Positions 35,118 through 46,075 of a DNA stretch of 64,000 nucleotides are shown here, in pieces; within the stretch, counting starts at the first letter, position 1, and every line of letters starts with the position of its first letter. Origin of the DNA: Meandrina meandrites (taxonomy: Eukaryota > Cnidaria > Anthozoa > Scleractinia > Meandrinidae); the NCBI GenBank assembly GCA_963693305.1, contig OY855915.1:18107222-18171221 (forward strand), given 5' to 3'. The notes below the pieces were generated by a model. It worked only from the letters and a program-made list of their open reading frames with translations, searched no databases and was not told the DNA's origin. The translations under genes and the position numbers were made by a program.

Positions 35118-35469
35118 TCTCTTTGTGAGTGACAACAGAAAAATGGCCTATGTACGGCAGCTTAAAGTAAAATGTGGGCGAAGTGGTAGGGAGGGAGACT
35201 CGGGGACAATGATTGCTATGGGTCCCAGTTATGTAACGGTTAACCACTTTTTCAATTACATGGGCAGGGAAAAGGTTCTTTTTGAGAATTTCAGTAAGTT
35301 TGGTTATGTCCTCGTGTAACCCCAACCAGGTGTTATTGATTTTGTAGGCCCTGTCAACAAGAGTCCTAACGAGACCTACTTTGTATGAGTACGAGGTAAA
35401 GCTAAAATAATTAGTTAATGACCCAGTAAAAGTTTTTTTGCGGTAAACTCTAGTTAGAAGAGAATTAGT
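35118..35469 (-). pseudogene. Penelope-like element: C-terminal reverse transcriptase region, inverted half
   Basis: The minus strand from 35469 reads TNSLLTRVYRKKTFTG, then a segment ending in DRAYKINNTWLG, ITKLTEILKKNLFP and FYFKLPYIGHFSVV, which I recognise as the thumb/linker region following the RT of Penelope-like elements in corals. The match ends at about 35118, after which the frame reads unrelated residues to a stop near 35098. It faces away from the endonuclease half at 35473, although both belong to one protein. The copy cannot be functional. Confidence 0.72.
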
Positions 35470-35472
35470 GAT

Positions 35473-35925
35473 ACTAATTCTCTTCTAACTAGAGTTTACA
35501 CTCAAAAAAAGATTCGACACTTAATCAAGCGCTATTGTAATGACTTAGATATCAAATTAGTTTTTTCTTCCTTTAAGATCGGCAACTTTTTTGGTGTGAA
35601 AGACCCTATCCCCGGCGGGCTTCATTCGCGTGTGGTTTACAAGTTTACCTGTGCGGGCTGTAATGCCTGTTATGTCGGCGAAACCACCCGACATTTTTTC
35701 ACACGCGTACTTGAGCACTTAACCGTAGATAAGGCCTCTCATATCTTCAAACATCTTCAAAATTCGGAACGTTGTCGCGCCTTATGTACAATAGACTGTT
35801 TTCATATTTTAGATCACGCCACTACCAGCTTTCAACTCAAGATAAAGGAGGCTATCCATATTCAAAAAGAACAACCTTGCCTCAATCAACAATTACACCA
35901 TGTTAATCTAAAATTATCCTTTTAA
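35473..35925 (+). pseudogene. Penelope-like element: GIY-YIG endonuclease half
   Basis: The frame opens with the 27 nt shared with the inverted half and then jumps to KKIRHLIKRYCNDLDIKLVF, followed by VVYKFTCAGCNACYVGETTR with the GIY-YIG-type core CYVGET and downstream Arg. EAIHIQKEQPCLNQQLHHVN ends the protein near the stop at 35923-35925. In intact Penelope-like elements this domain is the endonuclease that follows the RT. Here RT motifs are lacking, so it is a fragment. Confidence 0.75.
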
Positions 35926-36016
35926 TTCACGCATTTTCACGTTCTGTTGTTACTATTTGTCTTAATTAGCATTTTCGTCTACTTATTATTCAACTTTGCA
36001 TGCTTTGTAAACCATT

Positions 36017-36055
36017 CAACTGAAGATGACAGAAGCTCTGTCGAAACATGTCTTG
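36017..36055 (+). ncRNA. Hammerhead-ribozyme-like motif
   Basis: CTGAAGA (36020-36026) is followed by a hairpin GACAGA-AGC-TCTGTC, GAAA (36043-36046), a minimal helix III (AC-AU-GU) and C at the expected cleavage site (36052). CAA before CTGA pairs with TTG after the cleavage site as the start of helix I. One unpaired U precedes helix II. Penelope-like elements are known to carry hammerhead motifs with very short helix III, which fits the location just after the endonuclease ORF. Confidence 0.5.
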
Positions 36056-36174
36056 TAAATTTAAAAAAATTAGTCGTTTTTCTTAAAAACTATCCTTCAG
36101 TAAGTAAAACAAAGCGATTTTGAAAGATCTGAGCTTTCCCGTGCGCGGTTAGCCATTATTTGAGTCGTCACGCA

Positions 36175-36330
36175 ATGCTTCTCCTCCCCTTGAATAGGGT
36201 GTCAATTTTCAGGTTTGGGCCTTAGAAAGGGTATTAATTTTCGTTTTCTTTATCCTTAGATAGGGTCAGGGTTTGAGAACGTTCGCGGCACACCCTATCC
36301 GAAATTTGGGGGAGTACCCCCCCGGGGGTG
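36175..36330. repeat. Probable dispersed repeat with AGGGT words
   Basis: GAATAGGGTGTCAATTTTCA, AAAGGGTATTAATTTTCG, TAGATAGGGTCAGGG and CACCCTATCCGAAATTTGGG occur in succession, ending in a run of C and G. They resemble parts of the repeat at 25596 but no full alignment could be made. Confidence 0.35.
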
Positions 36331-36667
36331 ATAGCCGGTATGATAGCTGAAACAATCAAATTGCAGCATTTGCATTAGAACACTAGCAAAATTCTCTTAA
36401 TTATTCTAAGGATACAGACCACGAACACAATATCCAATTGCCGTAACCGTTTAACAGTAGGATACCTAAGTTTCGTGCTAGCATAGGGGACAGTATGAGC
36501 ATGGTTTAGAAACGACCGATTTCTGAGAATAAGTTTACTGAAAACGCTGATGACCTTCTTTATTCTTGTTTACTACACGTACTGAAATGCATTTATACTG
36601 TAAGGAGAAATTCGATTCTGATCTCTCTTTGCACCAAGTTACAGGTTAATGACTTAATCAGTCAGCT

Positions 36668-37074
36668 CTAGTCAGGTGATGGTTCACGTGGCAGGCAACG
36701 GTCTTCGTAGCAAGCTTCTACCATACAATCAGGCTTTGGACAATCCTTCAGAGCATCGGAGAAACGACTAAGTTTATCGCATTCGACAGTTATTTTCTCT
36801 GGAATCCCTCTCTCTCTTTTGACTAAACAGCAGTCAAAATCTCGTCCGAATGTTTGCTTCTTCGGGTCATAGTATATTTCTGAGCAATCGATAGTTTCGT
36901 GTTTGCATTCATCATGAGACGCTCTGTCGCAGTTGTAGCAGATGATGGCATTTCCTGTCAAAAAGGGATAATAGTCATTTTGCGTGAATATATATGTAAT
37001 ATAATAACACTAAGAAAAAAATGTTATCAAAGTAAACAAAAACACCACCACCACCGCCACCAACATCATCATCA

Positions 37075-37107
<33 letters not shown>

Positions 37108-37514
37108 TTCAAACCAAAGGAAATTATCAGAATAACAGTTTACTAAGGCCAAAAACTACTAGAGTGATAACAAACAGATCTGGAATTGAAATTCTGTCAT
37201 TCACTAGTAAAATTCAATACCCTCGCATAGAAAGTACGGCCAAATGCGTCCCCTTGTAACGTGAGTGCAATTTAATAAAGTGCGAAGTAGTATGTAGAAC
37301 TCTCACGGCGACAAAATTTCGCTGACAGCTCGTGCTGTTTGTGATTAGATAACCTCTTCAAAAACCTTCAGGGTAGCCTGGATCTGGAGTGCTTGGCTAC
37401 CTGCTTAATAAAGCGAAAGTAGCCACAAACTTCAAATGTTCAAATTGATACCTTACCCTCCAGAAAGAGCCAAGCGAAGGAGGCAAGGGACAGCAGTAGG
37501 ACAGCGGTCTTCAT
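36668..37514 (-). CDS. Small secreted cysteine-rich protein A (two exons)
   Basis: Exon 1 (37514-37457, 58 nt) encodes the signal peptide MKTAVLLLSLASFAWLFLE and ends in phase 1 at donor GTAAGG. Exon 2 (36954-36668) follows acceptor TTTTTGACAG and ends at TAG, giving 114 residues. The mature part has 11 cysteines: it opens C-x2-C-x7-C-x6-C (CYNC...), has a CC pair in the middle, and closes C-x4-C-x4-C-x4-C. The CYxC opening recalls Ly6/uPAR-like domains, but the expected CC...CN ending is absent, so the fold is not assigned. AATAAA stands 104 bp downstream (plus-strand 36559-36564). The divergently oriented gene at 39878 has the same exon plan and C-terminal Cys spacing and is probably a paralogue. 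Function unknown. Confidence 0.85.
37042..37109. repeat. (CAC)n/(ATC)n microsatellite
   Basis: CACCACCACCGCCACC grades into about 14 ATC units inside the intron of cysteine-rich gene A. Confidence 0.95.
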
Positions 37515-37559
37515 AACTCGTCGCCAGTGTCTTCTCAATCTTTGAAAGCGCTTAACAAC

Positions 37560-39800
37560 GTTGCTGGAAAATGAATAATTATTTACGCTGTTTGCTTTGT
37601 ATTAGGGTCCGGTTGTTCAAAGGATGGATATCGATTTCTAGTAGATTTTCGGACATGTCGGAATTCACTGAAAGAATATTGTATTCATAAATGAAAAGCG
37701 ATACGGATTTTCAAACATGCCACGATGGCCATTGAATTCATTTTTTTAACGACAGAAACAACTTTGTTTTTCTGGAGTAATCCAGTTAATAAAAATCCTA
37801 GACTGCAGAACAAAGGAATTTTTTTACGAACGTGCGCGGTCTTTGCAGTCTATAAAAATCCCTTAAAATCTATAAAAGTCCCAACTCTTGAGTCTATACA
37901 AAGGGAGGTTCAAATCTTTTTACGGCGATTCTTTGGGGACAATTAAAGCTGCAGGCAATTTTCCAGAGCGAAATCTTACTTTCCGATCCTGCTTGGTTGA
38001 GCTTTTCTGTGTACTCAGTAATGTTTAGCTAAATTTATTAATCACTAATGCGAGCTATCTTTGTGTCGCCTGACATTTCTCTCAAGAGATCGTAGTTCCT
38101 GCATTCAACATAAAGAGCTACAGAAAAAAATGTCTTCAGCATGTAAAGAAGCCCGATTTACAACAAAATAGACTATATGCCTTAGAACAAGACCGTGCAA
38201 TAAATATCAGTTATATAAAAACAAGATCTTAGAACTTTTCCCATTTCTTTGTCATGAATAATTGGACTCACCTTGTTTTAAACAAATGATAAGAGTTGAG
38301 AATCAGTGGTCTTTCTTGCTGTTGAACAGCTGAATAAGTGTTGGGTCATATCAAATCAAGTTATAAAGGCTCCCAATATTAATAAAATTTCTTTTAACCT
38401 TTTTAATTTTAATAATTGAAAGCGCTGTACCTTATCATATGGACAATTAATGGAACGTAAAAATTTGGAGTGAATATTTTTTAGCTAAAAAACTAAAAAA
38501 TTTCAAAGTCAGAGAAGTTGTGTGAAAAATAGTTGATAATTTAATTCAGTTTTCAGGAACGGTTTTGTGTCGTTGATAGACTGTTAACATTTCCCGAAAG
38601 AGCAGTTTAACTTGACGTTTTGGACGAGTTAAGGAAATTGCAATAATTTGCGTGCTAAATTTCATTAAGTTTCATCTCATGTTGAATACCTTGAATGATA
38701 TTATTTTGCCACCAATATTAATAACATACCGCGTTTACTTGCTAGGTTTAAAGTTTAAACTCTGAATAGAATTGTAATTTAACTGGTCTAAACTATTGTC
38801 AAGCGGAACGAAAAAATATTAACTTTTTCCGTGAAAATTTCAGTCAGTTTTGCCTGCCTGTAAAGAACTTGAACAATGAACTTTTTTTGCAAACGTTTAA
38901 CTCAGAATTTTTTCATTACAGATGCTAAATCCATTTCAAGGTTTTATAGGCTACGAAAACGAGAGATACCATTGCCAACATTCTGCCAAATTATAACGAC
39001 CAAAAGAAGTTGTTTTCGTATCTTTTAAAATCAATTTGCATTCGATAATATACAATAAAACTGATGGCATCTTTTTATTCTACAGGATGAGAACGTCACT
39101 GTATTGTATCTAAAAATAAAGACATTTTGGACATCACCAGAAGGTTAGATTAGTAACATTAATATCACATCGGGCCAACCAGCTTTCCACCAACGACTTG
39201 GCGAAACTACAATACTTCAAAATAATTTAAACTTATGTCTGGTGATGGTGAATATTAAAGTATTACTAATGCCTACATTTTCAGTGTTCTTGTGTTACGA
39301 GGAGAAACAATAATTTCTGGTATATTAAATCGAAGCTTGACACAAAAACAGACGTCATCAGACATATTAACTGAAAACAAGCCAATACGCCTTCTAACAT
39401 GGCGTAAACAACTTTTATCGACACGTTTGCGAAGTATTCTGAAGTGCGTGGGTCTTTTCATCACGGAAACGTTTTGACACTTTTTATTGCACTTCCTTAC
39501 GAATTTTTTTTGAACCAATCATATTAAAATCTAAATAGATTTTATTGAGACCCACGATTTCTCTATTCGGTGTTATCAAGACATTTTTACAAGCATCGAT
39601 ACGTCACCAAGCAATCACACGAAATAACCAGCCTTTAAAAGTTGAAAACGAAAATGTCCTTTCTCTAGATTCACTCTGCCGCAACAAAAAGGCGTTAAAA
39701 GGGACACTTCCAACAAAGACAGACGAGGACAAAAGAATCTCTGAGAAGGTACTTCTTTTTAATTTCATTATTTCTGTTTGGTGTCGCAGAAATTGGCTGA
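37560..39800. other. Spacer between divergent cysteine-rich genes
   Basis: About 2.36 kb separate the two start codons. The sequence is AT-rich and no TATA box is obvious near either start. The open frame at 39545-39817 (+) has no domain and may be 5' untranslated sequence of the plus-strand gene. Confidence 0.4.
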
Positions 39801-39877
39801 GCAGGAGGCAGTATTAACACTCTTTTAATACTCTCTTCAGGGGTTATCTGTGCCAGGAGAAGACGTCAGAAGGAGTA

Positions 39878-42800
39878 ATGTCCATTTCGAATTTCATTTT
39901 CTTAACTGGAGTATTATTGCTTTTCTTTACCGCTGGTAAGTCATTTTATTGCATTGAAAATTAAGAGACATTAGAGTTTAATTATATTGCCTGTTCAAGT
40001 TTAATTTTGATATTATTGGACATCGTCGTCTTTCAAGTTAGTTGCACACAATTAATTTATTTCATTTCTAACTCAATTTCGTCTTAATGTAGAGGGTTCA
40101 GATTTAAGTTATTTCATGGGTAATTGGAAATCTTTAACCGTGATATGCCGGCTTGAGTTTTCCGATCACGAGTTAGAACTTTCAAATTACGTCCTGAACA
40201 CTCACAGACCCATTGATTAAGTTTTGTCAAACGCCAAAAGACAGTGGAAACCGGGTGGAAACCTAAAGATATAATGCTCACTTAAAAATTACTGTACTAG
40301 TACACGGAAGCTATGACTGGGACAGACAAACTTCCGAGTAAGGATTCCGAGTTGGATCCAACTCGAAATCCTAACTCGGTAAATAGGCAACCTCGCTATA
40401 ACTGGGATGTTATCATGAGTAAACATGCACAAGGTTGAAGTCTCAAATTGATAAAAAGTCGATCAGACGTTTTAAAATTTTGTCGGCCTTTCATTATCTT
40501 GGAAAAATCGCTAAAAACTAATTTAAATTTACTCGCAATTCAATGACTCACTTTATTTACATCTTCACCTTGCTGTCCTAGATACATTTCAAGTGCGAGT
40601 GAAGGCACTTAGTTTTTTTAGCACCATTGTTAACATGTTGGAATAGAAAGGTGTCATTAAAAAGTATTTTCAATGGAGCACGACATGTTTAGATACGAAA
40701 AGACAACTAAGCAATCGCTTTAGAAATATGTCACTGTCCCTCAGGGGCGTTGATAGACACACAATGAACCCAAGTGTGATCAGAAGGTAACATGTAGGTG
40801 CAAATAGAGTTTTGAGAAGTGTAAATGAAATTACCAGTCTTTAATGGGATAAATTATATGTAACACAGTTTTTAGTCTACTGGAGAAAATAATGTCGTCA
40901 AAATTTTGTTGCTGACGTTTTTAAGGCAAATCCATTTTTGAAATAAATGAAGCGCTTTTGTTTCCTAAAGCTAATTAAAACGAAATCTGAAAAGCCAGTT
41001 GGCTCCCTGAAGGTTTTGTGTAAAAAAACATATCCATGACGACATTTTGCGTGGAAAACACTTGTACCTATTGGGAAATAACCCTTATGCATGTTTACGT
41101 CAGACTGGCTAGTTTCACCACCAAGCCTCACTTTTGATTTGCAAACTTGCAAATTTTATCGTGAACGAATCCTCAAAACAGGAAAGATGAAAAGAATACC
41201 AACGCGAAAAATGCATGAAAGAAGCAGAGGGTTGAGAATATTTCATGTAAACGAGGCTTACTGGTGAATTGTGGTCATAAGACGTCATCACACATGAGGC
41301 CTTTTGAGGTTTGCCAATTGCCCAGTCTTTTTATCAGCCACGCGGTACGACTGCAATGCGGCTCGTGAAATTTACAATGTAACTGGGACCATGTTTGACC
41401 AAGCACTTTGTCCCGTACATTGAAGTTTAAATATTAAGTGTGTTAATGAGTTAAAGTTACATTGTTGTAGTAGTTTCGTTCTCATATTTGCTTTATCTCC
41501 CAAATTTATATTTATTGGGTCACTGGTCCAATGGTATTTCTGCAGGGTTAAAAAATGTTCAGTATTGTTTAAAAAGATCCTTTTTTCTTCACCTTGTAAA
41601 TTGCCCAATGACACCGTCGTTCTTTGGAAAATCGATCTTTATCTGTCTAAAAATAGCACGGCCTTTTTTTTTTGTATTTTAATAGTTTTTATTGTTTTTT
41701 GCAACATGGACATAATTACAACTCTAATATTACAATGCCTTCTAACAAGATCCACGTGCCGCTATACCTTTACATATATAAACACTTACATGATTACAAT
41801 ACAGACAGTAATACATTAACCTAAGTAATAACATCACTACATCCAAGAGATAACACACACACAAAAGGGGCTTCAAGAAACGATGTAAGAAATTAGAATT
41901 AGAGGCGAACATGAGTTAAAAATTTTTCCCATTTGTTATAATGTTTAGTCAGCTTATTATTTTTTGCTGCTATTTGTCGCTCCATGTCATATACTATTTT
42001 AATCTTGGCTAGAAAAACATTTAATGACGGTTTAGAATTACTTAATTTGCATTTATAGATAAAAAACTTAGCCATGAGTATCAGGTGATTCAAGATAATA
42101 CTGTCTTCACTTTCTCTAAACTCGCCGAATAAGATAGTTATTAGTGATGCAGTCTCTACACAAATGTTTCGTTTTCTAAGCCAAGAAAAAAGGGCTTGCC
42201 AAAAGACCTCAGTATACTCACAGTCGAAAAGCAGATGTTCGAGGGATTCAACTTCCTTTTTACAAAAATTACATAGAGGTGACTCGGTCATTTTAAATTT
42301 GAAAAGCTTTTCATTTGTAAATATAATATTGTTCAAGAGCTTGTATTGAAATTCACGAAGCTTTGTTTCTATTGTAACAATAAAAGGTAGGGAATAGATC
42401 TTTGTCCATTCCACTGCTAGCTCGGGGTATTTATTTTTCAGCTTTTTTTGGGCAGTTGGAGGGGTTTGCTTTTTGGATTTTAATTTTTTGTAAAGTAATT
42501 TTGATGTAGTTTTTAAGATATCAACGTCTTTTCCATCCATTTTAACAAAAACAGTATCATTGAATAATTGTGGGTGATAATGTTGTTGACTTTGTTTAAT
42601 GATAAGTCTCCAATTTTGTGGAATTGCGTCCGCAATACTCATCAACTTAAAACGCTGGATTGGGGACAGATTTGCTTGCAAAATCGTTGAGCTTTGAAAA
42701 AAAATGCCTGTGTCGGATAACAGATCTCCGATTTTAATTATACCCAGCGTAAATAAATATTCATCAAAAACTGATTCCTTTTGTACGATTATATTCTTAT

Positions 42801-45100
42801 TGTTCCAAATGACTTGATTTATAACGTCCTCGTAACTGTTTACGCTTGTGGATGTTAACTCTGACCACGCGTCAAAGCATTCTGTATAGAAAGCTGGAAT
42901 ATAAATCGGCAATTTACGGCTATCAAAATTACAGGAGAGAACTAACTTCCCGCCCACTCCTTGAAGAAACTCGTCTAATATAACTTTCCAGGAATTTTCG
43001 CTCATATCCAAGTATTTTTTAAGAGCTATTACTCTTTGAGCTTTTATCATTGATTCGAGGTCAAGCATTTTAAGTCCTCCGTTCTCAATATCGTTAATAA
43101 TTGCAGAACGTTTAATCTTATCATTACCTCTCCAAATAAATCCATAAATCAGTCGGTTAATCTCCTTAATGAGATCCTTAGAAATTGAAATTATTGCCGC
43201 TTTGCTCACGAATTTGGGAATAACAAAAGTTTTTACGATTTGGATTTTTCCCAGTAAGGTTAAACCTCTGCACTTCCACATGTTTAGAGTGTTTTGAACA
43301 GATTTAAAGATTGAATCAAAATTGGCTTTCATTCTTGATTGAATGTGATAATCAAAAAATACACCTAATATTTTGATTGTTGACCGGACTGTATGCGTAA
43401 ATTTAGCTTGTTTAAGACGCTGTCGTCCAATTGCGAATACTTCTGTTTTGTCATTGTTTACCTTTAAACCGGAATACCTCGAAAAAGTCTCCAGACATGT
43501 AAACAGATGTAAATAAGAGAGCTTGTCCTGTAGGAAACAAGTTATATCATCAGCGAATGCCGTTAATTTAATTTCCTCACCACTGATTTTTATCCCTTTT
43601 ATGTTGTGATCTTGTCTTATTTGACACAAAAGAGTTTCCAAGGCCAAAATAGATAAAAGAGGTGATAAAGGGTCACCTTGGCGAACTCCACGCTGTATAC
43701 AAAAAAGATTGGTAGTAAAGCCGTTATTTATAACACAGCTTGATATATCCGTATAAAAAGTTTTTACCCACTGCATGAAATACGGTCCAAAATTGAATTT
43801 TTCTAACGCTTTAAAAAGAAAATTGTGATTTAAAGAGTCAAATAAAAATAGCACGGCCTTGCAATGGAGAGCTGTTTGTCAACTATACTTTGAAATGTCA
43901 TTTATTTGAACTGCGGGAGAAAAATTAAACACGTAAAAAATAATTCTTCGGGAGTTTAAATATATGAGTTGGCTTGATAGTTCAGTTGGCAAGAGCACTG
44001 CACAGGTATCGCACAGGTCATGGGTTCGAATCTCATCCAAACCTGAATTTTCTTGCGGTCTTCTTTTAGCACATGCTTAAAGGAGCTACGTGACGAGGAT
44101 TTTGCGAAACTGTTCTGAAGTCATTGGTAGGCAACTTAACGGGTTGCCCACTACCTCTCGGAACAAGTTACTTCATTGGTTCTTAAAACAATAGATAACA
44201 GGTCATAACAATGCCCCTCTCCCTGAATAACAATAGAGGTAGTGTTTACAGCAGGCGAATGAAAAAAGAGGTTCCAGAGAGGTAATATTGTAAGGATATA
44301 TTGGATATAAACAAGGTGCTGTTGCTCCTAAACGAGCATGGGGACCCCCATTTTTGTTTCAAAATTTAAGTTCAGTCCTATAATACAAAGTGGGAGGCGC
44401 GGTGGCCTAATGGTTAGTGCGGTGGACCCCGGATCGGGCGGTCCGGGTTCGAGCCCTGGCCGGGGCACTGCGTTGTGTTCTTAGGCAAGATACTTTACTC
44501 TCATAGTTCCTCTCTCCACCCAGGTGTATAAATGGGTGCGATGGACTAGCATCCCATCCAGGAACCATGCTACAGAATGTAGCAACGGGATAAGCTCCGG
44601 CCTGATGGGCCACTAGGCTTGTACGCAGACTTTACCTTTACCCTATAATACAAACATTCAATAGGCAAAGTTTAACAAAGATCTCAGTGCAGATTCTATT
44701 TCAGTGGAATGACCTTATGTTGCGTACATAACTGTGTTAAATATACTTTATTTCCTGGTTTTTAGTTCTTGGGGAAGAGTACTTCAAATGCTACGAGTGT
44801 GATAGTCGTGTCTCCTCAGACGACTGCGATGAAAACAAGGTTGCAAGGAACTGCACTGACAACGTGGTTTATATGGACGGAGAGGAATGGTGGCCAACGT
44901 ATGATCGATGCTTGAAAATTGTTGACGAGACAAAGGACCCTCCGTGGTACTATAGGAGATGCGGATTTTACGATCTTTGGCTGCATTACATTAAAGAGAA
45001 ATGTCATAGGCCTTTCTGTGAGATTGAATCTTGTTCGGAGCCATTGTGCTTAATTGGAACCAAAACTGAGGATAAACTGTACATGTATTTAGCGAGATGA
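39878..45100 (+). CDS. Small secreted cysteine-rich protein B (two exons, LINE in intron)
   Basis: Exon 1 (39878-39935, 58 nt) encodes signal peptide [19 protein letters not shown] and ends phase 1 at GTAAGT. Exon 2 (44766-45100) follows the acceptor TTTCCTGGTTTTTAG and ends at TGA, giving 130 residues. Cysteines run C-x2-C-x8-C-x7-C at the start (CYEC...) and C-x4-C-x4-C-x4-C near the end, as in the minus-strand gene at 36668-37514; signal-exon length and intron phase are identical. ATTAAA follows the stop by 7 bp. The 4.83-kb intron holds an antisense LINE (41649-43860), a tRNA-like SINE (43971) and a second SINE (44392). Secreted, function unknown; gene duplication by inversion is inferred. 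Confidence 0.85.
40334..40379. repeat. 46-bp foldback
   Basis: CCGAGTAAGGATTCCGAGTT / AACTCGAAATCCTAACTCGG surround a GGATCC centre. Similar phrases CTATGACTGGGAC and CTATAACTGGGAT flank it. It lies in the intron of cysteine-rich gene B. Confidence 0.65.
41649..43860 (-). mobile_element. 5'-truncated L1/Tx1-type LINE with 17-bp target duplication
   Basis: AAAAATAGCACGGCCTT occurs at 41649-41665 and again at 43844-43860, directly bounding the element. The 3' end has a T run on the plus strand (poly-A of the LINE) right after the first copy. The element is about 2.18 kb and truncated at the 5' side within the RT domain. It lies antisense in the intron of cysteine-rich gene B. Confidence 0.93.
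41899..43843 (-). CDS. LINE reverse transcriptase, C-terminal part (~648 codons)
   Basis: The frame starts at the 5' truncation inside RT and runs uninterrupted to the stop. Visible motifs are [28 protein letters not shown] (RT motif 4), FADDITCFL (catalytic Asp pair, motif 5), [13 protein letters not shown] and ILGVFF. Beyond the thumb, [18 protein letters not shown] is the C-terminal zf-RVT Cys/His domain, flanked by FQYKLLNN and FWQALFSWL. This combination is typical of L1/Tx1-clade LINEs. The endonuclease and RT fingers are missing, so the copy is dead, yet no stop or frameshift has accumulated, implying a young insertion. Confidence 0.93.
43971..44045 (+). mobile_element. tRNA-like SINE head
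   Basis: TAGTTCAGTTGGCAAGAGC is an A-box/D-arm-like segment, and GGGTTCGAATCTCATCC is an intact B box with T arm. The acceptor halves GGCTTGA and TCCAAACC pair poorly and the anticodon arm is irregular, so it is read as a tRNA-derived SINE, not a tRNA gene. It is related to the degraded copy at 22024. Confidence 0.65.
44392..44640 (+). mobile_element. tRNA-derived SINE, copy 2
   Basis: Best-preserved head of the three: GTGGCCTAATGGTTAGTGCG (A box) and GGTTCGAGCCCTGGCC (B box). The body matches copies 1 and 3, except that a segment between GTATAAATGGG and GCGATGGACTA (the ACCGGCG...GGTAACC part) is deleted, so the copy is shorter. It lies in the intron of cysteine-rich gene B in sense orientation. 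Confidence 0.9.
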
Positions 45101-45106
45101 ATAACT

Positions 45107-45112
45107 ATTAAA
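45107..45112 (+). terminator. ATTAAA poly(A) signal of cysteine-rich gene B
   Basis: This common variant poly(A) hexamer begins 7 bp after the TGA stop, followed by a T-rich stretch. Confidence 0.5.
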
Positions 45113-45263
45113 TTTTTATTTATTATTCCATGGTTCTCAATGGTGTTCTATTGGAAATCTGCAAATCTGATTGGTTCTTCCACTGCTTTCTGTTTGCTGA
45201 TAGAAAACGATTGCGCGCGTGTTGCTCTTGACTCAAAAAATTATACTTTTGGACTGCAATTGT

Positions 45264-45517
45264 CATCTGAAAGAGCATCCAAACATTAGCAAGTTTACCA
45301 AATTTGAGAGTTATTGGTTAAAACGCAAAGGCATGGTACACTTTCCAAAGTCGCTAACATAAGAGAGCTCAGTATGGATTCACGCGACGCCTGTCCCTCC
45401 AAACCATACTAAGCTCTCTAATTTTAGCGATTTTGAAAAGTGTACCATGCCTTTGCGTTTTAACCAATAACTCTCAAATTTGGTAAGCTTGCTAATGTCT
45501 GGATGCTCTTTCGGATG
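45264..45517. mobile_element. 254-bp foldback with 114-bp arms
   Basis: Arms 45264-45377 and 45404-45517 are reverse complements with few mismatches, separated by 26 bp. Ends: CATCTGAAAGAGCATCCA... and ...TGGATGCTCTTTCGGATG. The long arms contain AAAACGCAAAGGCATGGTAC. No target duplication recognised. Confidence 0.85.
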
Positions 45518-45825
45518 GCAGGCCCCATTTTTCAGTTCAATCGATTTTTAAATATTCGTATCCAGTCCCCTGCTCGTTTAGAACATGGCCAATTCCTCAA
45601 TCAGACTACTCGTCCTTGTTTTCTGAGAGTGATAATCAACTCAGCCGTGCCTTGTTTACTATTCACTCATAAAAAACTCCGGCTCGCAGCGAATATTTTT
45701 GCGAGAAAATAGAGAAATCAATGTTATCTCGTATTACACAGCTACTAATAGCTAAAAGGAGCACTGCCTAAAATAAGCCAATCAGGATGACTTGTCCTAT
45801 GACACATTTTACAGGGTAAACTAGG

Positions 45826-46075
45826 AGTAAATCGTAGATTATTTAGTGCGTTCGACATGCTCGCCATTGAAGAACAACGTGCTACTTGTAACTTGCCTTG
45901 CGTTAAAAAAAAAAAAACTGTTATTTTCTCCATGCAGGAGACGTTTCGACCGAACATCTTCAGTCATCAGTTTCAAATGTCAAAAACGCCGTAACGGCTT
46001 TTTTAACGGTTCACTGTTTCGCTCGTGCTGCGATACCCGGGTTCGACAGCAAACGTCACAAAGCGGTTGTTGCGC
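45826..46075 (-). repeat. Duplicated segment copy A, hammerhead-like words on minus strand
   Basis: Words GTAAATCGTAGATTAT, TTGTAACTTGCCTTGCGT, CAGGAGACGTT, GCCGTAACGG and GCAAACGTCACAAAGCG recur in the same order at about 46500-46945. On the minus strand, CTGAAGA (45963-45957) and GAAACGTC lie nine bases apart, like the core of a hammerhead, but the intervening helix is weak. Perhaps a remnant of a Penelope-type terminal repeat. Confidence 0.55.

Larger units (their letters stand above)
35118..36075 (+). mobile_element. Penelope-like element, 5'-inverted copy
   Basis: The element consists of an inverted upstream half (35118-35469), a 3-nt spacer, a downstream half (35473-35925) and a 3' untranslated tail with a hammerhead-like motif. 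The 27-nt coding segment is present in both halves as perfect inverted arms. This is the structure expected from twin-priming-type inversion during retrotransposition, in which the upstream part is inserted backwards with loss of intervening sequence. Confidence 0.65.

Noticed and set aside
43971..44045. Functional tRNA gene
   Set aside because: A and B boxes are present, but the acceptor and anticodon stems do not pair well and a related degenerate copy exists; a SINE head is more likely.
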